Notes under the pieces: generated by a model
What the model was told of the DNA's origin: nothing
Databases searched by the model: none
Seen by the model: only the letters and a program-made list of their open reading frames with translations
Assembly (NCBI GenBank): GCA_963824215.1
Contig: CAWGOE010000001.1
Span: forward strand, 806,001 to 870,000
Source of the DNA: VRUE01 sp963824215
GTDB lineage: Bacteria; Actinomycetota; Thermoleophilia; Solirubrobacterales; 70-9
Length of the DNA stretch: 64,000 bases
Reading direction: 5' to 3'
Shown: positions 25,639 to 32,484 of the stretch, in pieces
Numbering within the stretch: position 1 is the first letter of the stretch
Layout of the letters: every line of letters begins with the position of its first letter
Translations under genes and position numbers: made by a program

Positions 25639-26076
25639 TCAATCGTTGGTGCCCGGCTTAGCCGAGGCGGAAAAGCGATGTTTCTTGTTCGACCCAGCTG
25701 GTGCCTTCCCAACGAACTCGTTGCTCGGGACGAGCCAGATCGGTCCAAGGTCGAGCGTGGTCGGGTTTGCGACGACGAACAGCATGTAGAGGTCATCTCT
25801 TGGGCGAAGCGTGGCGCTGCGAACCTGCGACTGGAATCGCCTCCGCTCAGCTATGCCCTTCGCGGTGGTCAGGCGACTCTTCACTTGCAGCGAAAGCGTC
25901 TCGGGTCGATTGCGTCGCTGAAGCACGAGATCTACGCCCTCGTCGTCAACAAGGCTCGTCCACGCGTTTAGCTCGCCGTCGCTCCCCAAGACAGAGAGCG
26001 CAGCGATGAGGTGCTCGACGGCCTTGCCCTTCCGACTGGCATCGGCATGGATGGATCGTTCGTCGGTCCCTGCCAA
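25639..26076 (-). CDS. Small PD-(D/E)XK-like nuclease-fold protein
   Basis: Translation starts at TTG 26076, seven bases after a TAAGGAA ribosome-binding stretch, and gives 145 residues. KGKAVEHLIAALSVL, EGVDLVLQRRNRPETLSLQVKSR and a RDDLYMLFVV strand follow the order of PD-(D/E)XK folds (helix with Glu, Asp, then QxK), as in small endonuclease-like proteins. It is co-directional with, and 9 bp after, the HNH gene, so the two form an operon at the right end of the element. The 250 bp between it and the preceding gene contain nothing I can support. Confidence 0.55.
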   Translation of the reverse strand: MAGTDERSIHADASRKGKAVEHLIAALSVLGSDGELNAWTSLVDDEGVDLVLQRRNRPETLSLQVKSRLTTAKGIAERRRFQSQVRSATLRPRDDLYMLFVVANPTTLDLGPIWLVPSNEFVGKAPAGSNKKHRFSASAKPGTND

Positions 26077-26085
26077 AAGCGTTCC

Positions 26086-26760
26086 TTAGTCGCCCTCGGC
26101 AGGGGATAGCTTTGCGTCGGGATTACCTTCGTGTATTTCGATCTGCCCTGGCCCGGCACGGTCCAATTCGGCATCGAAATCTCCCGGCTGAGGATCGCTG
26201 TCGGTCCATGGATCTGTCGTCATCTCCTTGTCCCGGATGTGCGCTTCGAGTTCTTTGATGGTCTGGTTTTGGGCAACGGCGAGTATCGCTTGCGCTCGCA
26301 ACATCTTTCGGAGGGCCTTCTCTCTTCCGGGGCGCTTGACTCCTCGTCCTAGCTCGTCGGTGGCCATCTGCATCCACGGCACGATGCCCTCGCGCGGCGA
26401 AACTGAATTGACGAATGCGATCCCTGCCGCTCGCGTCTTACATTGGGGCTGTTCCTCATGGCAAAGGACGCACAGGGGAACGAGATTGAGCGGATCGGCG
26501 GTGCCGCCGTAATAGTGATCCTGCAGGTGGCATCGCTCAAGCCAGCCCCGAGAAGCCTGCCATGCAGCATCGATCGCGCGTGCGGCGGGCCAATAGTCTG
26601 GGTAGTCAGCGGCCTCCCGCGATGGGGACAGCCATCCACAGCGGAAGCAAAAGGGCTCGCCCCAGCCAATGCCGAAGCAGGCAAGCTCGGGAAATATCTC
26701 ACGGAGTCGCTTTTCCCCCAGGCCCTCCCAGGCCCGCGTGATGGTCGCCAGGCCGGGCAT
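26086..26760 (-). CDS. HNH endonuclease
   Basis: The conserved part reads FCFRCGWLSPS, then RCHLQDHYYGG, NLVPLCVLCHEEQP: paired CxxC zinc ligands around an HNH/beta-beta-alpha metal core with the His in RCHLQDH. About 100 residues of charged helical tail follow. The long upstream open frame is a reverse translation of the right att tRNA fragment, so the start must lie inside it; ATG 26760 is used here, with GTG 26802 as an alternative. Likely role: a site-specific or modification-dependent DNA nuclease in the element's cargo. Confidence 0.8.
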   Translation of the reverse strand: MPGLATITRAWEGLGEKRLREIFPELACFGIGWGEPFCFRCGWLSPSREAADYPDYWPAARAIDAAWQASRGWLERCHLQDHYYGGTADPLNLVPLCVLCHEEQPQCKTRAAGIAFVNSVSPREGIVPWMQMATDELGRGVKRPGREKALRKMLRAQAILAVAQNQTIKELEAHIRDKEMTTDPWTDSDPQPGDFDAELDRAGPGQIEIHEGNPDAKLSPAEGD

Positions 26761-26827
26761 CGGCTCCCGCGGTCGCGGGCTGCTCACTGCCTCCCTTTTC
26801 ACGGGTTCTAAGACTAGTGGCCCTCCC

Positions 26828-26856
26828 TGGGGCAACAAATGGGGCAACATGCCCCA
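26828..26856. other. Candidate arm-type integrase sites, right end
   Basis: TGGGGCAAC (26828-26836), a 3-bp spacer and TGGGGCAAC (26840-26848), then TGCCCCA, which makes an inverted pair with the second box. The direct pair copies the spacing of the left-end site at 17426-17445. Confidence 0.6.
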
Positions 26857-26940
26857 CAGATTCCAGCCGATCCCAGCGGGACTCGATTCGCTGAAAACCG
26901 CTTGAAATCGGGCTCCACGTATCCCAGCCGATCCACCGTC

Positions 26941-26987
26941 TCGGTCTACGAAACCGAAGGTCACAGGTTCGAATCCTGTCGGGCGCG
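26941..26987. repeat. attR core of the tRNA-Arg element (47 bp)
   Basis: An exact copy of the last 47 bases of tRNA-Arg(ACG), lacking the 5' half of the tRNA, so it is not a functional gene. It ends the integrated element. Confidence 0.92.
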
Positions 26988-27090
26988 CTGGCGTGGTTTT
27001 ATCCGCGTTGCGGTGATCGGATCTGGCTCTTGAGCGGGTGTCTCCTTGGCTTCGGCGCTCCGTCCGGGCGGGCGGAGAAGATCTCTCGCC

Positions 27091-27945
27091 TTGACCTCGG
27101 TTCTCGCCGACAAAACAGTTCGTGCGCGGCCGTTCATCAAGTGGGCGGGTGGGAAGACGCGCCTTCTGCCACTTCTGCTGCCGCATGTGCCGGAGACCTT
27201 TCGGCGATACCACGAGCCGTTTCTCGGCGGTGGCGCTCTCCTCTTTTCCGTCAATGGGCGGGGAGAGCTACCAGCGCGCGCCAGCGACCTAAACGAGGAA
27301 TTGGTCAATGTCTGGCAGGTTGTGCGCGATCAACCGGAGGCGCTTCACCGGCGTCTGGCGAGCTATGCGCGCAAAGATTCAAAGGAGTTCTTCTACTCGG
27401 TTCGTGGAGAGAGCTATGAGCTGCCGCTTGATCGTGCGGCCCACTTCGTCTATCTCAACAAGACTGGTTGGAACGGCCTTTACCGCGTAAACCGGTTCGG
27501 GGAGTTCAACGTTCCCTGGGGCGCACGCGAATTCTCCCCACCGCGCATCGATGCCCTCGAGGCGGTCGCGAGCGTGCTCGCGGACGTGACGATCGATAAG
27601 GCTGATTTCCGCGAGGCGCTGGCGCACGCCGAGAGTGGCGATTTCGTTTACCTCGACCCGCCGTACCTCAAGGTCTCCGATACCTCGAAGTTCAACGGCT
27701 ACACCCAGCAGCGTTTCAGGGAGGCCGACCTAGCCGACCTAGCCGACCTCTTGGCCGACCTCACCGACCGGGGCGTTAGGTGGCTCCTGTCGAACCGGGA
27801 TCTGCCACAGGTTCGGAGGTTGTTTCCGGACTGCGAGATCGTCCGCTTGACTGTTCGCCGTTCGGTCGCCGCGCAGAACAGGCGCGATGTCGAGCCGGCG
27901 AAGTCGCCTGAGGTGATCATCTCTAATCGCCTGGCCCTGCTCTGA
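27091..27945 (+). CDS. D12-class N6-adenine DNA methyltransferase
   Basis: The enzyme has the alpha-type order: motif I FIKWAGGKTRLLPLL..EPFLGGGALLF near the N-terminus, the HFVYLNKTGWNGLYRVN segment typical of D12 (Dam/DpnM-like) enzymes, and catalytic motif IV FVYLDPPYLK. The start is probably TTG 27091, or possibly TTG 27046; neither has a strong ribosome-binding site. Its TGA overlaps the ATG of the next methyltransferase (TGATG). It lies just outside attR and begins a three-gene restriction-modification operon. Confidence 0.9.
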   Translation: MTSVLADKTVRARPFIKWAGGKTRLLPLLLPHVPETFRRYHEPFLGGGALLFSVNGRGELPARASDLNEELVNVWQVVRDQPEALHRRLASYARKDSKEFFYSVRGESYELPLDRAAHFVYLNKTGWNGLYRVNRFGEFNVPWGAREFSPPRIDALEAVASVLADVTIDKADFREALAHAESGDFVYLDPPYLKVSDTSKFNGYTQQRFREADLADLADLLADLTDRGVRWLLSNRDLPQVRRLFPDCEIVRLTVRRSVAAQNRRDVEPAKSPEVIISNRLALL

Positions 27946-30176
27946 TGGGCGCGTCCGAGCGGGGGCGGGACTGGCTCGAGGAGCGAGCGAGTCTGCTCAC
28001 TGCCGCGGGAGACCTCGGCGCGGTGGGGCGCGACGCCGTCCGTGTCGCCGATCTCCTTCTTGCCCGCGCCATGGCCGGCCATCTCGAGCTCCTCCAAGAG
28101 CTATCTGGAGGCACTCGACTTGAGCAGGAGCTTCGTGAGGTCGCGCTAGAGCCTCTGCACAGATTAGGCAGAGGTCAACGGAAGAGGAGCGCTGCGGTCG
28201 AGGCTGCGCATAGGTGTGCCCGGCGGGTCAAAAGCGAGAACGCCTTTCACCTATGGAGCGAGAGCTCGCAGGCGGGCGATCCGGGACGCAAGGGCCGCGG
28301 TGCCTTCTCGACGCCGCCTTCGCTCGGAGCGGTGATGGTGGCCAGAGGTCTCGACCGAGTGGACGTGGCCGCCGGCGAGTTGCCCCTCACCATCGATCCG
28401 AGCGCCGGCCACGGCGCCCTCCTCCTGTCGATGCTCGAGGCGCTGATCGAGCGCGAGGTGTTGCCCTCGGTGGCGGTCAAAGCTCTGCATGGCGTCGAGC
28501 TGGACTCTCACGCCCGCGAGCTTTGCTGCCTATCGCTCTGGCTCCGCGCAGGCGATTCCCGTGTCGAGCTTGGGCAGATTGCCTCCCGGATTGTCCTTGG
28601 CAACGCTTTGACGGCGAATTGGGTAGCGGAGGCGGAGTCGTTCGATGAGGCCGATGAAGACACGCAGCAAACGCCGAATTTCGTCTGGGAGGCTGCCTTT
28701 CCGGCGGTCTTTGCAGACGGCGGATTCGATTTGGTCCTTGCCAATCCACCCTGGGAGTCACTGCGCCATGTCCATGCGGAGGATCCAACCGATTGGATGC
28801 AACGCCAGGCGACCCGGTCTCGTCTTGCGCGGGAGACGGACACTGGGCGGGGGCTGCCGCCCCTGTACAGCGCGCAGGGTCGTGGCGACCGCAACCTCTA
28901 TAAGGGCTTTGCCGAGCTGTTCCCACACCTGCTTTCACCCGAAGGGCGTCTCGTCGCCCTGTTGCCTGGCGCATTCTCTTCCGACTTCGGCATGCGAGAG
29001 ATCAGGCAGCGATACCTCCGCTGTATGTCGTTGGAGCGCTGGACCGGCTTCGAGAATCTAGGTGGATATTTCCCGATAGACGGGCGCTACAAGTTCGGGA
29101 TCCTCTCGGCCGCGCGCAGCGAGGCCGGCACCTCTGACTTCAAGGTCAGGTTCATGGCAAGAGACGCCAGGGAGGCAACCGCAAGGAACGGTCACATGGT
29201 CCTCTCGCGCCGTCAGGTCGGCACGCTCGGCGGACCGAGCACGATGTTCCCCGAGGTTTCGGACCATCGTCAATTGGCGATCCTCGAACGGGCTTTTAAT
29301 CACGGCTCGCCCTTCTTCGACCCGACGGGATCGCTTGGGGCTATTAGCTACCGGCGCGAGGTGGATCTGACCACCGATCGCAGGGCGGGCCGGTTCGTCC
29401 ATGTCGATGAGGCACATCGGCAGAACTTCCGACCCGGGCGGACTGGGGTCTGGAGCGATGGCTCGCGCAAGCTGGTCCCGCTGGTGGAGGGGCGGATGGT
29501 CTCCTCCTGGGATTTCTTCGAGAAGAGTTGGCTCAGCGGCAGCGGCCGCTCGGCCCGGTGGCGTACCAACGACATCCCTCTATCCGATTGTCGGCCCCAG
29601 TTTCTCGCACCACGTCAACGCCTCGACGAGTTTCGCCTCGCCTTTTGTGACGTTACTTCTGCCACCAACACGCGCACGATGCGAGCAAGCTGGGTTCCGT
29701 CCTGGCCGTGCGGCAACACGGCGCCTGTGCTCAGCGCCGAGAGTGTGGTGCACTCGCTTGCGCTGCTCGCGGTGCTGAACTCGATGACTTTCGACTGGCT
29801 TCTACGCCGCCTGGCCGCGGGCTTGCACCTGAACCGTTTCTACCTCGAAGCGACGCCCCTTCCCCGCATCTCCGAGTCCGATGTGCGCGAGGTCGCCTCA
29901 TTCGCCGCCGTCACGATGCTCACCGGTCGGTGCCGGGGGCTTGCGCCGTCGGAGTTGGTCGAGCTGAAGAGGATTGCGGGCAGTTCACCAAAGCCCCCGT
30001 CACCGGCCCAGGTCGAGGCGATCGTCGCCGCTGGTTATGGCCTCGGCGCGAGCCACCTGAGGCAGGTAATGGACTCGAACAGGGATGATCGCAAGGGGCT
30101 CTGGCGTTTTTTCGCGGCGAATCCGGGTGCCCTAGAGATTGCTGAGGAAGGGATCGAGGTCCTCGCGTCGCGTTAG
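27945..30176 (+). CDS. Eco57I/TaqI-type N6-adenine DNA methyltransferase
   Basis: The 743-residue protein has a helical N-terminal domain of about 110 residues, then motif X (GRGAFSTPPSLGAVMV), motif I (IDPSAGHGALLLSMLEAL), catalytic motif IV (LVLANPPWESL) and a long C-terminal target-recognition region ending with a helical bundle. This matches gamma-type methyltransferases of the Eco57I/TaqI group. There is no N-terminal nuclease domain, so cleavage must come from the separate gene downstream. A second adenine methyltransferase precedes it, which usually means an asymmetric recognition site. Confidence 0.85.
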   Translation: MGASERGRDWLEERASLLTAAGDLGAVGRDAVRVADLLLARAMAGHLELLQELSGGTRLEQELREVALEPLHRLGRGQRKRSAAVEAAHRCARRVKSENAFHLWSESSQAGDPGRKGRGAFSTPPSLGAVMVARGLDRVDVAAGELPLTIDPSAGHGALLLSMLEALIEREVLPSVAVKALHGVELDSHARELCCLSLWLRAGDSRVELGQIASRIVLGNALTANWVAEAESFDEADEDTQQTPNFVWEAAFPAVFADGGFDLVLANPPWESLRHVHAEDPTDWMQRQATRSRLARETDTGRGLPPLYSAQGRGDRNLYKGFAELFPHLLSPEGRLVALLPGAFSSDFGMREIRQRYLRCMSLERWTGFENLGGYFPIDGRYKFGILSAARSEAGTSDFKVRFMARDAREATARNGHMVLSRRQVGTLGGPSTMFPEVSDHRQLAILERAFNHGSPFFDPTGSLGAISYRREVDLTTDRRAGRFVHVDEAHRQNFRPGRTGVWSDGSRKLVPLVEGRMVSSWDFFEKSWLSGSGRSARWRTNDIPLSDCRPQFLAPRQRLDEFRLAFCDVTSATNTRTMRASWVPSWPCGNTAPVLSAESVVHSLALLAVLNSMTFDWLLRRLAAGLHLNRFYLEATPLPRISESDVREVASFAAVTMLTGRCRGLAPSELVELKRIAGSSPKPPSPAQVEAIVAAGYGLGASHLRQVMDSNRDDRKGLWRFFAANPGALEIAEEGIEVLASR

Positions 30177-30209
30177 GACCCTTCTTCAACCGTTGGTAGT
30201 TTCGCCAGC

Positions 30210-31367
30210 GTGACGCCCCAAAGAGTTACCGGAGTCCTTTGGTGGAAGATGGGAATCTCCCACTTCAAGGCCGTCTACCGTCGCTCGACGCACTCGGGGT
30301 ACACGAAGGACTTCCTGCAGACCACTCAGGCCATTCGCGACGCCCTGGGCACGATGTTCGAAAGCGAACCCCCTTTTGATCTCCTCTACAAATGGCCAGG
30401 GGGCAACTTCCAGGGGAAGATCTACTTCGGCACCGACCGACTCGAGATCGGGCAGTGGACGTCGGCATCAGCTCCGGGGCCATGGCGCATCGGCGATCCA
30501 CGGTCCGACCCACTCATAACCTTCGAAGGTGACCCGGATGCGACGATCCCTAGCCGCGCAGACGCTCAGTGGCGGGAGCTGCTGGCGCCGTCCGAACCCT
30601 GGCTGGCAATGGTGCAGCTTGAGGGGAGCCAGTCCGAGCTTCACCTGAGGGCGTACCTTGGTACTCCTCCCGCCCATCTGCTCGACGCTGGCTTGGACCA
30701 TGTGCCAACTGAGCTGAGGGGTCGGATGAAGGGAAATGCCGGGCTCGCCGGCAACGATCTTCCAGAGCTCTGGTTCGACCCCGATGAGCTGCGAGATTGC
30801 TGGTACCTGCCCGATGATCTTTCGTCGGAGAGTCACGGTACCCCCGTCATTACCCTGGCGAGGAGCGGCGGGACCGATGGCGACTCACCGCTTGGCGCCG
30901 AGTACCGAGAGGCGGACGAGTCGAGCAGCTCGGCCGCCCCCGAACCGTTCGAGGTTGATCCCGACGTCCGGGATCGAGGCACCAGAGCACATGCGGTGAC
31001 CCAGAATGCGCTTTCCGAGGTGGTCAGGCGACGGGGTTTCACGCCAAGGTCGCCCCTGCGGGGTGAGCCCAACTACGACATTGCGTGGGAAGAGGGCTCG
31101 GCTTTCGTCGTCGCTGAGGTGAAGAGCGTCACCCACAGGAATGCGGAGAAGCAGTTGAGGCTGGCATTGGGACAGGTGCTTCGCTACAGGAGTCTGCTTC
31201 AACCCGATCGCCGTACCGTTCGGACCGTGATTGCGCTCAGCTCAGCTCCCCGCGACGAGGCCTGGGTGGCCCTTTGCGAGGAACACGATGTCGGCTTGAT
31301 CTGGATGCCGGGCTTGGCAACTGGTTTAGCCAGTTGGCTCGGTGAGCCACTCGGCGCCGGCGCGTGA
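30210..31367 (+). CDS. Restriction endonuclease partner of the two adenine methyltransferases
   Basis: A GTG-started protein of 385 residues. The C-terminal third contains RGTRAHAVTQNALSEVVRRRG then PNYDIAWEEGSAFVVAEVKSVT (Asp, spacer, ExK) and a QVLRYRSLL helix, a complete PD-(D/E)XK core. The N-terminal 240 residues have no recognised domain and probably recognise DNA. Position 33 bp after the methyltransferase supports a restriction role. The stop lies one base from the stop of the convergent metallophosphoesterase gene. Confidence 0.72.
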   Translation: MTPQRVTGVLWWKMGISHFKAVYRRSTHSGYTKDFLQTTQAIRDALGTMFESEPPFDLLYKWPGGNFQGKIYFGTDRLEIGQWTSASAPGPWRIGDPRSDPLITFEGDPDATIPSRADAQWRELLAPSEPWLAMVQLEGSQSELHLRAYLGTPPAHLLDAGLDHVPTELRGRMKGNAGLAGNDLPELWFDPDELRDCWYLPDDLSSESHGTPVITLARSGGTDGDSPLGAEYREADESSSSAAPEPFEVDPDVRDRGTRAHAVTQNALSEVVRRRGFTPRSPLRGEPNYDIAWEEGSAFVVAEVKSVTHRNAEKQLRLALGQVLRYRSLLQPDRRTVRTVIALSSAPRDEAWVALCEEHDVGLIWMPGLATGLASWLGEPLGAGA

Positions 31368-31368
31368 G

Positions 31369-31965
31369 CTAGAGCTCGAGGCGGGTGCCCTTGGGGCCGA
31401 GGTTGTGGATCGGGGTCTCGCCGATCTGGCTCTGGCAACCCCAGGACTCGTGGATGTGGCCGCAGACGGCCAGGCTGGGGGACTTCTCTTCGATTGCGGC
31501 CAGTAGGGCGGGGCTGCCGAAGTGGTCGCCGCTGCCGTTGGCGTCGCAGTGGCCTTTGGGGGGCGAGTGAAGGACGAGGATGGCGCCCCGCGGGCAGGGC
31601 GCGAGCAGCTCGGCGGCGGACTTGTCGTCGAGGTCGAAGCTCCACTCCCATGGCGTGACCGGCACGCCGGCGCCGAGGCCGTAGAACTCGGCCCCGTCGA
31701 TCGTCGTGCCGCTTCCGTGCAGGACCGTTGCAGCGCTCCAGCTGGCGGCCGCCTCGCGCAGCGCGTCCTCGGTCTCGTTGTTGCCGGGCACGAGGATCGT
31801 CGGCGCCTCGATCGTGGCGAGCGCTTCGATCGTCTCTCCCAACCCCTCGTGCACCGAGGCGAAGTCGCCCGCTCCGATCACCACGTCCGCCTCGGCCGAC
31901 ATCTCGACCAGAGTTGCCGCTTGGCTGAGGTCGCGGTGGAGGTCGCTGAAGGCGAGCAGTTTCAC
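31369..31965 (-). CDS. Calcineurin-like metallophosphoesterase
   Basis: A compact 198-residue phosphoesterase. Metal-binding motifs are in order: FSDLHRD (D-x-H), VIGAGDFAS (GD), LVPGNNETE (GNNE where GNHE/GNHD is usual), VLHSPP and VCGHIHESWG (GHxH). The GNNE variant is common in archaeal/bacterial phosphoesterases of the MJ0912/YfcE-like type. The substrate cannot be told; likely a phosphodiester or phosphomonoester in the cytoplasm. It is divergent from the hemocyanin operon. Confidence 0.85.
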   Translation of the reverse strand: MKLLAFSDLHRDLSQAATLVEMSAEADVVIGAGDFASVHEGLGETIEALATIEAPTILVPGNNETEDALREAAASWSAATVLHGSGTTIDGAEFYGLGAGVPVTPWEWSFDLDDKSAAELLAPCPRGAILVLHSPPKGHCDANGSGDHFGSPALLAAIEEKSPSLAVCGHIHESWGCQSQIGETPIHNLGPKGTRLEL

Positions 31966-32045
31966 GACTCAAACCTACCGCCCCCAACAATTACCGCAAG
32001 CTGCGGGAATATTTTGCTTTGAAAAAGAAAAATTAGATCAATCGA

Positions 32046-32074
32046 TTGACACTGAGAGACAACTGAATTAGCTT
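32046..32074 (+). promoter_or_regulatory. Sigma70-type promoter of the hemocyanin operon
   Basis: TTGACA (32046-32051), a 17-bp spacer and TAGCTT (32069-32074) form a good housekeeping-type promoter 54 bp before the first gene. It sits in an unusually AT-rich patch (about 31990-32080) in otherwise GC-rich DNA. Confidence 0.55.
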
Positions 32075-32127
32075 GGCCGCAAAATCGAGCTGCGGATAAA
32101 CCTACTTTCCGCTCAGGTGAGAACGAG

Positions 32128-32484
32128 ATGGCAAACGACGCCCAAGACAGAGTTTCCGAGCTTCTCTCTCAGCCGACCCCCGAGGGCGCCGAGCCCTTCT
32201 CCCACTTCGATGCAGCCGATACCAAGCGCGGTTCGGAGCTGGCCGACGAGCTCACTGCTATCGCGGCGAAGGACGGAGTCGACGCCGCCATCGACCGGGC
32301 CTACGAGGTCGCGGAGGGATCGCCGGGCGTCGCGAAGTACGCGCTGAAGCTCTTCGTCACCCACGACATGGATGCCGCCCGGGACTTGACGATCCCGGCG
32401 CCAGAGGTCACGAAGGACGTCCCATTGCCGCCGGTCGAGGATGCGGGGGCAGACGCGAACGAGGACGCGGGGGCAGACGTATGA
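32128..32484 (+). CDS. Small partner of the hemocyanin-like enzyme, possible split N-terminal domain
   Basis: A 118-residue acidic, helical protein without signal peptide. Its segment AKYALKLFVTHDMDAARDLTIPAPE is reminiscent of the end of the helical N-terminal domain of arthropod hemocyanins, where a short helix, a His/Asp turn and a Pro-Pro stretch lead into the copper domain. The last 25 residues are a repetitive acidic tail (EDAGADANEDAGADV). Its TGA overlaps the ATG of the copper-protein gene (ATGA), so the two are translationally coupled. It may be the missing N-domain or a copper-loading chaperone; both are inference. Confidence 0.55.
   Translation: MANDAQDRVSELLSQPTPEGAEPFSHFDAADTKRGSELADELTAIAAKDGVDAAIDRAYEVAEGSPGVAKYALKLFVTHDMDAARDLTIPAPEVTKDVPLPPVEDAGADANEDAGADV

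Larger units (their letters stand above)
17308..26987. mobile_element. 9.6-kb integrative element in tRNA-Arg(ACG)
   Basis: The element is delimited by the 47-bp perfect repeat. It encodes a tyrosine integrase, two XRE regulators, a vsr/dcm/SacI-like restriction set, a ParB-like plus nuclease-like pair and an HNH plus PD-(D/E)XK pair. Paired TGGGGCAA boxes occur 72 bp inside the left core and about 85 bp inside the right core. No conjugation, replication or capsid gene is visible, so it is a genomic island that may need a helper for transfer. The integrase sits 1.8 kb from the tRNA rather than immediately beside it. Confidence 0.88.

Noticed and set aside
26761..27213. Long N-terminal extension of the HNH gene
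   Set aside because: It reads through the attR tRNA fragment and the arm boxes in reverse; the conserved HNH part starts later.
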